A DNA stretch of 64,000 nt. Origin: Paraspadella gotoi. Lineage: Eukaryota > Chaetognatha. The stretch is from contig CM119270.1 of the NCBI GenBank assembly GCA_051294375.1, forward strand, positions 384,713 to 448,712. Reading direction: 5' to 3'. The position numbers and the translations under genes are program-made. Positions 1 to 11,779 of this stretch are shown here, one piece after another. How positions within the stretch are numbered: the stretch's first letter is position 1; each line of letters starts with the position of its first letter. The notes beneath the pieces were generated by a model that worked only from the letters and a program-made list of their open reading frames with translations, was not told the origin of the DNA and did no database searches.

Positions 1-87
1 CACAATGACCCTCCAATGCCCTCCTCCCCCAAAAGCTATCAAAAGGACGAATTTTGCTCAAAGAGCAGAGATCCGAGTATTGACAAA

Positions 88-91
88 ACCG

Positions 92-138
<47 letters not shown>

Positions 139-250
139 CTCATAATCGGCTCCGCGTTTGAGGTGATAATGAGATTCTCTTCCGTTGGTCATCGTCGTCG
201 TCGTCGTCGTCGTCGCTGTTGTTGTTGTTGTTATCATCGTCGGCGCCTTT
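88..250. repeat. (GTC)n trinucleotide tracts
   Basis: Two GTC/GTT tracts, about 91-138 and 190-243, separated by ~50 bp of ordinary sequence. The long open frames here (poly-Val on plus, poly-Asp on minus) are translations of the repeat, so I call no gene. Confidence 0.9.
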
Positions 251-351
251 GATTGCGTCTATGACATCGCAACCTCCTCTTCCTCTTCCTCCTCCCCCAT
301 CCGATTCGCGATTGAAGCAAGCCACACGCCATCTCTCTTGCCTTGCCACTT

Positions 352-475
352 ACCATGTCACAATGTCTCACCATGCCATTCGCAATGTCTTTCGCCATGC
401 CATTCGCCACTTCTATCGCCACGCCATTTACAATGTCTTTTGCCATGCCATTCGCAAAGTCTATCCCATTGCCAG
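352..475. repeat. 24-bp minisatellite
   Basis: About five degenerate units containing CGCCATGCCATTCGCAATGT. Because 24 is divisible by three, the minus strand reads as an 8-residue periodic peptide around NGMAKDIA. There are no splice sites or conserved flanks to make it a gene. Confidence 0.8.
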
Positions 476-639
476 TGCTTTTTAAAGTTTTACATTTATA
501 ATTATAAGCCATATTAATCTTTCCCGTTTCCGATTTTAATCAAATTTAATCTTTCCCGTTTCTACTTCTCCCCATTCCTGTCGACCACCTCATCTCGTTT
601 CCACCATGAAAACTCGAAAAGACGTTGACCTCGATAGCT

Positions 640-751
640 AAGTCCGCCGCCGCCCGCCGCTGCCCGCCGCCGCCNNNNNNNNNNNNNNNNNNNNNNNNNC
701 CCGCCGCCGCCCAACCGCTGCCCGCCGCCCCTCGCCGCCGCCCCACCGCCG
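640..751. repeat. (GCC)n tract with a 25-N gap
   Basis: CCGCCGC-rich sequence surrounds the gap 675-699. Similar GCC-rich sequence recurs at 4836-4876 on the other side of the element at 752-4835, so the element appears to sit inside a GCC-rich tract. Confidence 0.8.
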
Positions 752-3068
752 CACACGTTACCTGATGACGGAAAATATCGGTGCCCAACTTTTCACAGCT
801 ACGATCTCAATAGATTTTTCGTAAAGTTGGTTGTGAATTTAAAGTTCTGAGCCGAGATACTGACCTTAGCTATTTGCGTTTGTTTGTCATGGTTGATTTT
901 TGTACAAGTTGTCATTTCGAACATAAATTGATTTTTACTAACTTTTTTCGACATGGCGGACTTTAACCTTAGGTAAAAAATAGTTATTTGAAAAAATATT
1001 TACTTCTTTCCACGATTATCAGAAAGCTCTTTTCATAGGGTTCTGCTGAAACCATGCTTCTTTCAATGATTTAAAGGTCGAATTACTGGAATACAGTGGG
1101 CATGCATGATGACAGCATCATTTTTCTCAGTACTTTCTTTCCTTTAAGTTCCAAAATTTTCATCTTTAAGGTCCTGGGTTAACTAGGGTATTAAAACGAA
1201 ATTGAACCTGAGATGGTATTTAATAGTCAGGAGTAGTTCCCATTTATTACCCCCTGTTGCGGTTTTTTTGCGGTTTCCTTTAAGAAAGAAATAGGCCTCA
1301 CCAGTTGATAGTTCATGCAAATTTAAGATAAAGTTAAATTCATTTTAATTATATTTGACTAAAATAAAATAACCTCAACCTTCAGTATTTAAATAAATAT
1401 ATAAGGATTAAAAGATATATTTTTAACTTTTCATTCGATTTATTATTTTTAAAAAAAATTGTTTTCTTCTATGAGAAACCAAAATATTTATCCTAGGATG
1501 TCAAGATCAAATTTTTAAATTGTTTGAAATATTTGAAACTGCATTTGAACATCTCGGTTTTCCTAGGGTTTCTAGTAGTAACGCATTTAAATGTACGTTT
1601 TAATAGTCAATTTTCATATTTCGTCTACTATGGTAAAGCAGTTTCCTTCGGTTTAAATATCAAAAGAGATATAAAGATAAACAAAACAGTAATCTTCGAA
1701 AATTTTTATTTTCTATATAAATTAACTATAAAAAAAGGATGGAAAATCAACTTTGCCGGACAAATCAATTAAAATAGTGGTGATCAATAAAAATATCAGA
1801 ATTATCTGGCCAAATGTCATAAGCAAACTAATATCAGATTAGTCGATAGATCATTTGTCTTAAGAAACTAACAACGGGAACACAGTAACAACGACAAATA
1901 TGCAGTGTAACGTTTCATATTCAATACAAAAAGAAAAAAATTCTTTAAGTTGAATATATTGTTAATTATTATAATTTACTCTTGTTTTTACTGACGACAA
2001 AACATGTTTCTCTGTCCATCTTGTAAAATGGTCTTGATTAATTCTTTTAAAAATTGAATTTTATTTTGTGAAGTCTCACATTTTTTGGTTATGTACCTTC
2101 AACGCTGAGGTCGCCAAATGACCTAATACTTACTTTTTTGCTTTACTTCAGTCAGTTGTACCTTCTCTCTCTCAATCTCTCTCTCTCCTCTCTATATATA
2201 TATATACAATTATACATAAGAAAGAGAAGAAAGGGAGAAAGTGAGAGAGAATGAGATATATATATATTATCTCTCGCTCTCTTTCTCTGTCTGTATCTGT
2301 CAGGTCTCTCTTTCTAACTCAACATCTTCTTCCCGCTTCTTTGCTCTCCTACACCTCTCCCCTCTCTATCTGTAGAGAAGCATTGGCTCTCTACCCTCTT
2401 GAGGTGAGGATGTCCACTTGCGTCGCAACTTATCTGACGAAAAAGTATCCCAAAACGTTTCTTGTAAACTTTGAAGCTTTCAAAAGCGAAAAAGAAATGC
2501 GGGAATAAATGTAAATAAAATGTAAAAAATGTAGACAAATCCGTAGAGAAAATCGAGATCAATCGAGCAGAATCAATAAATCGTAGTAGGAATCCAATAA
2601 ATCATGAAGAATCTTTTCAGAAATAAGAGATAAACTGTAAGAAAGTAGTTGACAGTCTAGAGTGATCCAGTTGAATCTAAATCTGTCTTGTTTGTCTTGG
2701 TCCAAGTTAAAGTTTGGAGAGAGAGAGAGAAAGAGGAGAGAGGGAGAGAAAGAGTTGGAAGGAGAAAAGAGTCAGGTCAGTCCTGTCCGCGTCGATTCGG
2801 TCAACGGTCGAATGGGCAGACTGGCCCGTACTCCGTCGGTCTCGGCCTTTCTCTTCACTATCTCTCTTTCTGTCCTCTCTCTCTCCGAATGAAATTTGCG
2901 GTGATGTTGGCACTGCTTCGTTGTGTATTGTTTATTTAAAGCATTACTAAACCAATTTGTTGCGTTATTAGTTTATTTGTTTATTAGTTTATTTATCTTT
3001 AGTTATTTTCAATTTTCAAGTTTACTTAATTTATTCTATCCTTGATTTGTACATTTAAAAATGTCATT

Positions 3069-3100
<32 letters not shown>

Positions 3101-4835
3101 TCTCTCACTTTTCACAATTTCAAAAAAAAAACTTACTTCCCCTTTTTCCCTGTGTCCTTATCTTCAACCTGCTCCTTCACATCTGACCACTGGTTCCTTC
3201 TCTCAATTTCTTTTGTTGGAAAACTCCTCTCTCTCTCTCTCTCTTTCTTTCTCTCTATCTCTATCTCACCTCTTATGTCTGTGAAAGTTTGTCCCAAAAC
3301 TAGCGCTGATAGTGCTGAAGACTCAAAAAATGTAAGCAGACGAAAACATTTCACAGGTACACTGAATGTATAATAAAATGCGTTTGTGATTAAACATTTC
3401 TTTCATTTTGTGTTTTGAGTTTTATTTTAAGGATTAAAGACGAAGTCTTATTACGTCAACGATTATTATTTTAATGGCTACAGTACTTTTCGCTTTCATT
3501 TCAAGCTTTCATCAGTTGCTTTTGACAATTCAAATTTTCATGTTATCTAAATTGACTTTGGACGAGATGAGAGAGAGAGAGAGAGAGGAGAGAGAAGAAA
3601 TGGCCAACAAAGAAGTGAGACAGGGCCAGTGCGTTGAAATGTTGAGGACAGCGTTTTAAGTTGGTAGAGAGAGTAGAGAGAGAGAGAGAGAGACAGGGAA
3701 GCCAGAGGGTTAACCAGTTTTTGGAAGTACCATTAAATAAAGTCATTGATGCTAATAAGACTTGGTCTTTAATCTTCAAATAATAAAATCCTTGTCAACC
3801 ATTAAAAACTTTTCGTTTTTCAAAGCTCCGCTAACATTTATATTCAACTAAAAACCATTAAACGGGTTATTAATTCTCATTTGCATATTGTAGTGAAGAG
3901 ATTTTAAATAAAAAAATTAAGAAAAACAAACAAAAAAAAAGAAACCAAATATTTAAAGAAAAAGTGAATACACTTATATAAATGAAAAATATAATATCTA
4001 TATTACAGCATAAATCCCTTTTTTTTTAATTTTTAAAAAAATTATTTTTAATAGATAATGAACTTAGGAATTGCAGAATATTTAAAGTTTTTAGTCATTT
4101 TAAAGTCAAAACGGATTTCTGGAGAGTGGGTGGGATGTTGGCTCAATTACATCTATTTAAAAAAAAAAGGAGTCTTCTGGCCTCTGGATAGCGAGGCCCT
4201 GTGATATTTTCCGTCTATTTCCACCCTACTAAGCTCATTAGTGTAGTCGTTCTGGCTCAGATAGCGAGCGCCCTGTGATATTTTTCCGTCATCCACCGCT
4301 ACTAAGCTCATATAGTGTAAGTCGTTCTGGCTCAGGATTAGCGAGGCCTGTGATATTTTCCGTCATCCACCCTTATTAAGCTCATATTAGTGTAGTCGTT
4401 CTGGCTCGATAGCCGAGGCCCTGTGATATTTTTCCGATTCCAATCCACCCTACTAAGCTTCATATAGTTAGTCGTTCTGGCTTCGATAGCGAGGCCCTGT
4501 TAGATATTTTCCGTCATCCACCCATTACTAAGCTCATATAGTGTAGTACGTCGGGCTCGGATAGCAGGCCCTGTTTTTGATATTTTCCGTCATCCACCCT
4601 ACTAAGCTATATTAGTGTAGTCGTTCTGGCTCGATAGCGAGGCCCTGTTTTGATATTTTCCGTCATCCAACCCTACTAAGCTCATAAGTGTAGTCGTTCT
4701 GGCTCGAGTAGCGAGGCCCCTGTGATATTTTCCGTCATCCACCCCTACTAAGCTCATATAGTGTAGTCGTTCTGGCCTCTGATAGCGAGCCCTGTTGATA
4801 TTTTCCGTCATCCACCCTACTAAGCTCATATAGTG
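752..4835 (+). mobile_element. Repeat element with 70-bp satellite end, copy 1
   Basis: This interval matches 31747-35968 along its whole length in the same orientation and order, with many single-base indels. The left end has GATGACGGAAAATATC (764-779). The right end is an array of ~70-bp units, each holding the reverse complement of that motif, so the ends form short inverted repeats. The right terminus is TATAGTG and the left begins CAC, which recalls CACTA-type ends. A CCG on each side could be a 3-bp target duplication, but the flanks are GCC-rich so this is weak. No transposase frame is visible, so it is probably non-autonomous. (CT)n and (GA)n tracts at about 2165-2290, 2718-2760, 3070-3110, 3225-3270, 3570-3600 and 3665-3695 belong to the element because copy 2 has them too. 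Confidence 0.75.
4170..4835 (+). repeat. 70-bp tandem array, ~9 units
   Basis: Units run from GTCGTTCTGGCTCGATAGCG through GATATTTTCCGTCATCCACC to CTAAGCTCATATAGTGTA. About nine units are present against ~17 in the other element copy. Unit length wobbles by a few bases through scattered single-base insertions. There are no unique spacers, so this is a satellite-type array and not CRISPR. Confidence 0.9.
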
Positions 4836-5100
4836 CCGGCCGCCCGCCGCTGCCCGCCGCTTTCCGCCCCTCGCCGCTCTGAATCTATAAGATAATGTTA
4901 TAACGAATTATTATGTGTTATGATGTGTGCTATAATAATGAGGTCGTGTATCTGACTAGTGACGTCGTACAGAATCGTCGTACTATTAGACTCATCATTG
5001 TTACGTCGTACGTTGTCGGTCTGTCATCTGTCGTCTGTATCCTGTTGTCGTCTTCTCGTCTGATAACGATCTCTGTCTGTCGATTCACTCGTCTATCTAT
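4836..5100. other. Sequence between element 1 and the direct duplication
   Basis: GCC-rich up to ~4876, then AT-rich unique sequence with many GTC/CGT steps. No gene is seen. Confidence 0.5.
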
Positions 5101-6060
5101 CGTCATCGATCGTCGTTCGTTCGTTATCAAGCACAAGTTATTGCCGCGAAATCTAAGTTGTTTTTGATATTGCTCTCATGAGTCGGCGTCCTCAGTACGC
5201 ATGGCCTTTGCGCCTCGTGTGCGAATATACTTTTGCGCCTCGTACGCATTGGGCCTTGCAGCGGTCGTCGTGCTGAGATCACGTGAAGAAGAAACATTAT
5301 TGCTAACTTCTATGTACTGCTTTAATAATCTGTATAATCAAGCCTACGTGAAGCTTGCACGATTGACACATTGGTTCTGCCTCTGTGATGCGAGTGGCTT
5401 ACTATTATGTACTGCCTATGAAAAGGCAATAGAACTAAATTGCCGCTCATTCATTTTGTATCGCTGACAAACTTAACCTTTGCGGCGCTAGTACGACCTT
5501 GTCCTATGCGCATCTGTACGCTTGTCATTGCCGCCTCTGTACTCATTGGCCTGCGCTTCTGGTAGCGGCACATTTGACGCTGTAATAACGAGGCGTACTT
5601 GAGTAAGACTGTATGTAAAATAAGTATTCATATGTCATATAACTGAAAAAAGAAACTATCAAAAGAAAATGTCTGTATATACCTTATTATATGTAACCCT
5701 CTAGAATGCGCCGATAGCCACGTATAATGGAAATATACATTATCGAACGCATTTAGATGGCTAATAATTTACATCAAAATCATCACTAATAATATCTATC
5801 TTTCGGTCGGTCGGTCGTTCCATCGTTGACGCTCACAAATAGAGCAATGCGTGAGTTTAACTTGTTTGTAAGTTATAAGATGTAGTACTTAAGGTTAATG
5901 AAAGATAGTATGTATTAATCGTAATATAAGTGTAGATAACATCTGAGTAAAATGAGTAAGATGCTGAAATCGCAATGTCCTGGGAATTAATGGAAAAACT
6001 CATCGAGGACAAAAAAATTTTAGTAGATATCATCTTACATGTAAATTGGTTATCTCTCTC
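5100..6060 (+). repeat. Direct duplication, left copy
   Basis: The block matches 6120-6830 in order: a GTTATCAAGCA start, TGCTCTCATGAGTCGGCGTC, minisatellite units, then a CGGTCGGTCGGTC motif and an AGAGCAATG segment. About 190 bp (5275-5465) is unmatched and replaces minisatellite units. No coding feature is supported. Confidence 0.7.
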
Positions 6061-6119
6061 TGAAATCTAAAAACTCATCTTTCGTCGTCGTCTTCGTCGT
6101 CGTCTTCATCGTCATCATC

Positions 6120-6830
6120 GTCATCATCGTCGTCGTCGTTATCAAGCAAAGTTATTGCGCGAATCTAAGTTGTTTTGATTATTGCTCTCATGAGTCGGCG
6201 TCCTCAGTACGCATTGGCCTTTGCGCCTCTGTGCGAATTATACTTTGCGCCTCTGTACGCATTGGCCTTTGCGCCTCTGTGAGAATTCACCTTTGCAACT
6301 CTGTACGCTTATATCTTTTCGCCTCTGTGCACATTGACCTTTTCGCCTCTGTATGCATTGGCCTTTGCGCCTATTAAGGCACTGGCCTTTGCGCCTCTGT
6401 ACCCATTAACCTTTGCGGCGCTGTACGCCTTGTCCTATGCGCATCTGTACGCCTTGTCCATTGCGCCTCTGTACTCATTGGCCTTTGCGCTTCTGTACGC
6501 ATTGACCTTCGAGCGTCTGAGTAAGACTGTATGTTAATGTATCATAATCTAAAATAAAAGAAACATCTTATACTTTTTCCCCTGAATCCCAAACCCACGA
6601 TTTAACATTCAACCTTTGATCTTATTTCTCATCATCACAAAATCCTCATCTTTTCGGTCGGTCGGTCTGTCCCACTTACCGCTCAAAATGAGAGCAATGC
6701 TAGTTACTTGTTTAAGTTAGTACTTGGTTTGAAGTATATGTAGTAATATGTAGTAACAGTAAAATGAGATGCTTAAATCGCAGTCCTGTGATAATGTGAA
6801 AAAAACCATCGTAGGAAAAAAAATTTATAA
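6120..6830 (+). repeat. Direct duplication, right copy
   Basis: Partner of 5100-6060. It carries the fuller 24-bp minisatellite (6205-6525). The shared CGGTCGGTCGGTC and AGAGCAATG motifs lie at about 6655-6700. Confidence 0.7.
6205..6525 (+). repeat. 24-bp minisatellite, about 13 units
   Basis: The unit is close to TACGCATTGGCCTTTGCGCC plus TCTG. The plus frame stays open for 67 codons with an 8-residue period (LYALAFAP-like). The left duplicate (5195-5570) keeps only a few units and its frame is broken, so a coding role is unlikely. Confidence 0.85.
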
Positions 6831-7200
6831 TTCACTTAATGAAATTGGTACAACCAATATAAATTTATCCATTCATTTAATAAATAAGCTATCTTGTCCC
6901 TGACTTTGGACAGGCTTTGGTGGTTTAAGGCCTCCATCACACTTACAAGATAATAACATAGCAGGTTTAATACTTTATTAAAAGCGTAAAATATTTTCTG
7001 ACTTTTATTGTCTGTATACATACGTTCCATGTAAATCATCACTTGATCTTCCTGCAAACCAAAAACCAAAAACCAAACTAACTAAAAATTATATTTTTAT
7101 TCAAAAAATAAACTATCTTGACCCTGACTTTGGACAGGCTTTGGCGGTTTAAGGCCTCCATCACTTTTACAAGATAAAGACATAGCAAGTCCCTGCAAGC
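6830..7200. repeat. Dispersed repeat, two tandem copies
   Basis: Two copies (about 6835-6990 and 7095-7195) share CTTTGGACAGGCTTTGG, GTTTAAGGCCTCCATCAC and ACAAGATAA. A third copy lies inverted at 43960-44070, and a partial relative with GGTTAAGGCCTGCAT lies near 39300-39395. Family unknown. Confidence 0.8.
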
Positions 7201-7289
7201 TTTCAATCAAGACTCTCTCACAGTCGACATTTCATTTCTTTTTCTTGTTTTTTTGCCAATCAATACGTTTTTTTTTTCTTTTTTTGTTT

Positions 7290-7555
7290 NNNNNNNNNNN
7301 NNNNNNNNNNNNNNNNNNNNNNNNNNNNNNNNNNNNNNNNNNNNNNNNNNNNNNNNNNNNNNNNNNNNNNNNNNNNNNNNNNNNNNNNNNNNNNNNNNNN
7401 NNNNNNNNNNNNNNNNNNNNNNNNNNNNNNNNNNNNNNNNNNNNNNNNNNNNNNNNNNNNNNNNNNNNNNNNNNNNNNNNNNNNNNNNNNNNNNNNNNNN
7501 NNNNNNNNNNNNNNNNNNNNNNNNNNNNNNNNNNNNNNNNNNNNNNNNNNNNNNN
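7290..7555. other. Assembly gap (266 N)
   Basis: T-rich sequence on the left and AGAGAG on the right. Confidence 0.99.
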
Positions 7556-7839
7556 AGAGAGAGAGAGAGATTAAACAAAGACGATCTTTTTTAGATCCAT
7601 GATTATTCTTTTTGTTTTATTTGCTCTTTTCTTTCTTAATTATTGTTGTGTGTGTTTTTTTTGGGGGGGAGGATCCTTCTTACGTCTGCTAGTCATTTCC
7701 TTTGCGCGCGCGTCCTCTTCCGGAATTCTTTGTTACTAGAAAAAACAAAAGACAAACGAAAAGGAAAACAAAGAGAGAAAAAACAACAAAGGATTTTTTT
7801 GAAAATGAAAACAGTTGTTTATCATTTGAGGCAAAATAA

Positions 7840-7869
7840 AAGAAAAGAAAGAGAAAAAGAAAGAGAAAA

Positions 7870-7960
<91 letters not shown>

Positions 7961-8040
7961 GAGACTTTTGGAAAACGATTAAGGGAATCTTGAAGACAGA
8001 AGGCGCGTGCCGAAAACGAGAGAAAGAGAAAGAGAGAGAG
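7840..8040. repeat. (GA)n microsatellite
   Basis: Near-pure GA from about 7870 to 7957 with GAAA-type degenerate edges. Confidence 0.97.
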
Positions 8041-8504
8041 AAAATAATGTTTTCATTACGATTTTTAAAAAAACAAAAGACGTAACACATTAGAGATTCT
8101 ACATTTCACAACGTTTAACTTTCTAACTAAATAATAATAAAATATTAAATTAGTACATTTAATGTATTCTTATTTTTCTAAATCTTAATCTAATAAAGAA
8201 TTGCTTTTAAAGGTCAATTGTCTGGAAAATAAAAACGTCTACATCTCCTATTAATTTCTAATCTTCTAATCTTCTAATCTTCTTAACTTTTAATCTTTTA
8301 TCAAACAATTTTTTTTTCTCTTAAAATCTCATCCAATAAATTTTATGAGTAGAAAATCTCCTTTCATGAAAAGATTCAAGATATTATGATAAAAATTGTG
8401 ATAACACATTGTGATAAAAATTGATAAAAAATAAAATGAAAAAAAGGGCAAAAGAAAAAAGTCGTGACTTTTAAAGTTTTCTTTATTTTTTGTTGCTTTG
8501 ACGC

Positions 8505-8546
8505 GACAACGACGACGACGACGACGATGACGACGACGACGACGAT
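8505..8546. repeat. (GAC)n tract
   Basis: Repeats of ACG with one ATG interruption. The surrounding 8050-8690 is AT-rich and without recognisable genes. Confidence 0.9.
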
Positions 8547-8728
8547 AAGACATCGAAATGACATAACACTTAATAAGTAATTTGTTTTCCTCATTTTTTT
8601 TCTCCTTCTAATTCATCTCCTTTTTCTTCTTCTTCTTCTTGATAATCATAAGTTTTCTGTCTTAAGTCAAGAATCTCCAGAAGGAGATTTCGTCTGTCAG
8701 GAGACGGAGTCGTACATCGAATAAACAT

Positions 8729-8755
8729 GAGGGAAAAGAGGAGAGAGAGGAGGAG

Positions 8756-8787
<32 letters not shown>

Positions 8788-9111
8788 GAGAGAAGAGAGA
8801 GAGAGAAGAGAGAGAGGAGAGAGAGAGAGAGAATTGTAACGGTAAAGTCAGGAGAAAAAGTAGAAAAGTGAATAAACTTCCCTCCTTTTCTCCGCTGTTC
8901 TTCTTCTCTCACAAATCCTCTTTCTCTCTCCCATCTCTCTCTGTCTCATTCTATCTCTGTCTGTTCTGCTCTCTGCTCTCTCTCTCTTCTTCTCTCTTCT
9001 CTCTCTCATCCTATCTTTCGCCTAAAACCATTTCTTGCTTCGCTTCCCACTTTTTTCTTCTGACCACACATGGTGTGACGTCATTAAAAATTCATGGACT
9101 GGACATCTCTC

Positions 9112-9185
<74 letters not shown>

Positions 9186-9425
9186 ATCCCGCGCGTTTCC
9201 CTGACAAACGAAGGTTGGCCATTGCCCTCCATTCTAATACAAATTGTTTTCCGCTTCTTTTTTCTCATCTTACACTGTCTTTTCTCTCTCTATTCCTCTC
9301 TTTTCTTTCTCGCCGTCCTGTCTCTCTCTCTTTCTCCTCTCTCTCTACTCCTCCGCTCTCTCTCTCTCTCTCTCTCTTCTCATCTCTCCTCTTATTTCTC
9401 TCTCTCTTTCTCTCTCTCTTGTAAT
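8729..9425. repeat. (GA)n then (CT)n microsatellite block
   Basis: Purine-rich GA repeats occupy 8729-8833. Pyrimidine-rich CT repeats occupy about 8920-9020, 9105-9185 and 9285-9420. The 249-codon plus frame is repeat translation. Non-repeat islands at 9025-9100 and 9185-9280 show no recognisable coding sequence. Confidence 0.95.
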
Positions 9426-10165
9426 TTTTTTACTAATATATTTACATTTCTTGAAATAATATGTACATTAAGGTGAAATGAAAGTTTGGAATCAAAATTT
9501 AGCAGTTATATTTTGAAAACTATCATATTAGTGAATACTAATCTGTAGTTATTTTTCTTTTTTTACAATTATAATAGCCCAGTCAGCTTATTTTTTATAT
9601 AGTACTACCCTTATATAATGTCAAAATTTACAAATGTTTTTTTTTTAATTTTGAGAACAGATTCAGATTCCTCGTTAAAAGTTGGTGAAAGAAAATATAA
9701 ATCTTTTTCAAAAATTATGGGATTAAGTAGGTTATAATTATAAAAAACTATATTTTTAAGCTGGAAATTAAAAATCAGTATTTTAAATATGGTTTTTTAT
9801 ATTTTTGACTAACTTAATAAAAAAAAATAATTGTACTTTCTTATATCAACTTTTTGCAAAGAATTTAAATCTGATCTTAAAATTTAAAAAATTGCAATTT
9901 GAAATTTTAGCCTATTATATATTTATTATTATATATAAATATAGTTAACTAGTGCCCACTAATGTATAAAATTGAAAAATAAATTTACCAAAGTACTTTT
10001 ATTGGTTTTTATGTTCATGTTTTATATGCTAAATTTTAATTTTCTAAAATTTTATCATTTTCACATCATTCTAATGTACATACATATATATGTACAGCTC
10101 ATTAACAATTGCATTGTTACTGTGTTAAATTTTCACATTTTGAGCATAATAAATCAAATCAAATC
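9425..10165. other. AT-rich sequence without recognised features
   Basis: About 740 bp of AT-rich DNA with no credible frames, splice pairs or strong repeats. (CT)n follows at 10165-10265. Confidence 0.6.
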
Positions 10166-10349
10166 TCTCTCTTTCTCTCTCTCTTTTTTTTTCTCTCTCT
10201 CTGTCTGTCTCTCCCTCTCTCCTTATCTCTCTCTCTTTCTTTCTCTGTGTCTCTTTCTCTCTATCTAACCCTAAGATAGAATTTTTCCCCTGCTTCCTCT
10301 TAAAATTAAAAAGAAATTCCGAACCCCCGTGGTTACTACCGACCAGAGG

Positions 10350-10416
10350 GGTCAGATCAGCTTAGGTCAGACCAGGTCAGGTCAGACCGGGTCAGGTCAG
10401 ACTAGAAAAGGTCAGC
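10350..10416 (+). repeat. Short tandem repeat rich in AGGTCA
   Basis: Imperfect ~15-bp units built of GACC and AGGTCA. At least four AGGTCA/GGGTCA hexamers lie in direct orientation. This hexamer is the classical nuclear-receptor half-site; binding is not shown here. Confidence 0.7.
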
Positions 10417-10629
10417 ACTCCAGGTGGTGGAAAAAGAGCAAAATATTGAAAGGCTTCATTATGTGAATAAACCAACGAAGGAATGAAGTAAAAGACTTGA
10501 TGAATGAAATAAAAGATTTGATGTATGAAATAAATAGTTATAATGATAAAAAAATGAATTTTGATTCCAGTAATTTATTTTGTTCCTATGTTGAGTAAAA
10601 GGGCATTGTAATCGTGTGGGTGAGAGAAA

Positions 10630-10686
10630 AGGCGAGAGAGAGAAAGAGAGAGAGAAAGAGAGAAGGAGAGAAGAGACGATGAGAGA

Positions 10687-10724
<38 letters not shown>

Positions 10725-10725
10725 G
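10630..10725. repeat. (GA)n microsatellite
   Basis: GA-rich from 10633, pure GA at about 10690-10722. Confidence 0.95.
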
Positions 10726-10794
10726 CCTTCGTAAAAACCGATCTTCGTTTCCACCGAATGAATTTTATTGCTGAACCCAAATCGTCGCTACGGG

Positions 10795-10915
10795 ATGAGA
10801 GATGAGAGATGAGAGATGAGAGATGAAAGATGAGAGATGAGAGATGAAAGATAAAAGATGAGAGATGAAAGATGAGAGATGAGAGATGAGAGATGAAGAT
10901 TGAAAGATGAGAGAA
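10795..10915 (+). repeat. 9-bp tandem repeat (GATGAGAGA)n
   Basis: About 12 units of GATGAGAGA with GAAAGA variants. Confidence 0.9.
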
Positions 10916-11126
10916 GAGAGAAAAGAAAACTAGGGAAAAACTATTTTAAAATTTTGACATTTCCTATGTATAAATATTGGGCTAATGCGAAAATTGAGAA
11001 ATTTAAAAAAAAAGTTTATATATCGTCAGCGGATACATTGTAAAGATATCAATGTTCTTTAGTCCAAGTAGTTGATCATGAACACATGATCATTGATCAA
11101 CTATTTGCAACTTTCAATACGCCTTA

Positions 11127-11398
11127 TTGATCAGAAACCTTATTGATCAGAAACCTCGTCTCTTAGAAGGAAACCTGAATCTCGGACCCCGAGGATCTTT
11201 ACCCAGGGTCTTAACCCGGGTTCCAGACCCCCTTAAATTTGCGTTTTATTTCGAATTCAGCAAGGTTGATTCAGTACATACAGGAGCATCAAAAAGGAGA
11301 ATGGGGGGTCTTCAACTTGGTCTCCGCAAAGTCCTCTACTCTTTGCGTCCAAGATTCTGTTTACCCAATTTGAGCTCAATTTTTCGGGACGATGGAAG
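11127..11398. other. Unique GC-balanced segment of unknown nature
   Basis: It stands out from the AT-rich surroundings and is open on the plus strand for ~90 codons before running into (GTT)n. No domain or splice support was found, so I do not call a gene. (GTT)n follows at 11403-11432. Confidence 0.3.
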
Positions 11399-11779
11399 GC
11401 AGAGTTGTTGTTGTTGTTGTTGTTGTTGTTGATTCTTGTTCTTTTTCGTTGTTGTTATCGTCTTTGTCGTCGGTTTTATTGTTGTTGTCACTTTGTTGTT
11501 GTCGATGTTGTTATCATGTTTGGTTAGGAGAAGACAGAGACAGAGACGTTTTAAAAGTGAAAAGAAAGAATAAGAAAAAAGGAAAAGAGAGAGAAGAGAG
11601 AGAGAGGAGAGAGAGAGAATGAGAGGAGAGAGAGAGAGAGAGAGAGAGAGGAGGAGAGAGAGAGATAAGTGAGACGTAAACTTAACAACACGAATGTACG
11701 ACTTCTAATAAAAAGAGACAATTCGCCTTTTTCCGTCGCTCAAACTTGTCGGTCGTTGTCTTCCCTCCTCCTCTTTCCC

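Noticed and set aside
7643-8090. Frames across the GA microsatellite
   Set aside because: Repeat translation on both strands.
8727-9476. 249-codon plus-strand open frame
   Set aside because: It is translation of GA then CT microsatellites (RERER, SLSLSL) with no domain or splice evidence. Many similar frames elsewhere were dropped for the same reason.
11127-11432. 101-codon plus frame
   Set aside because: It runs into a GTT repeat and has no recognisable motif. The segment is listed only as unique sequence.
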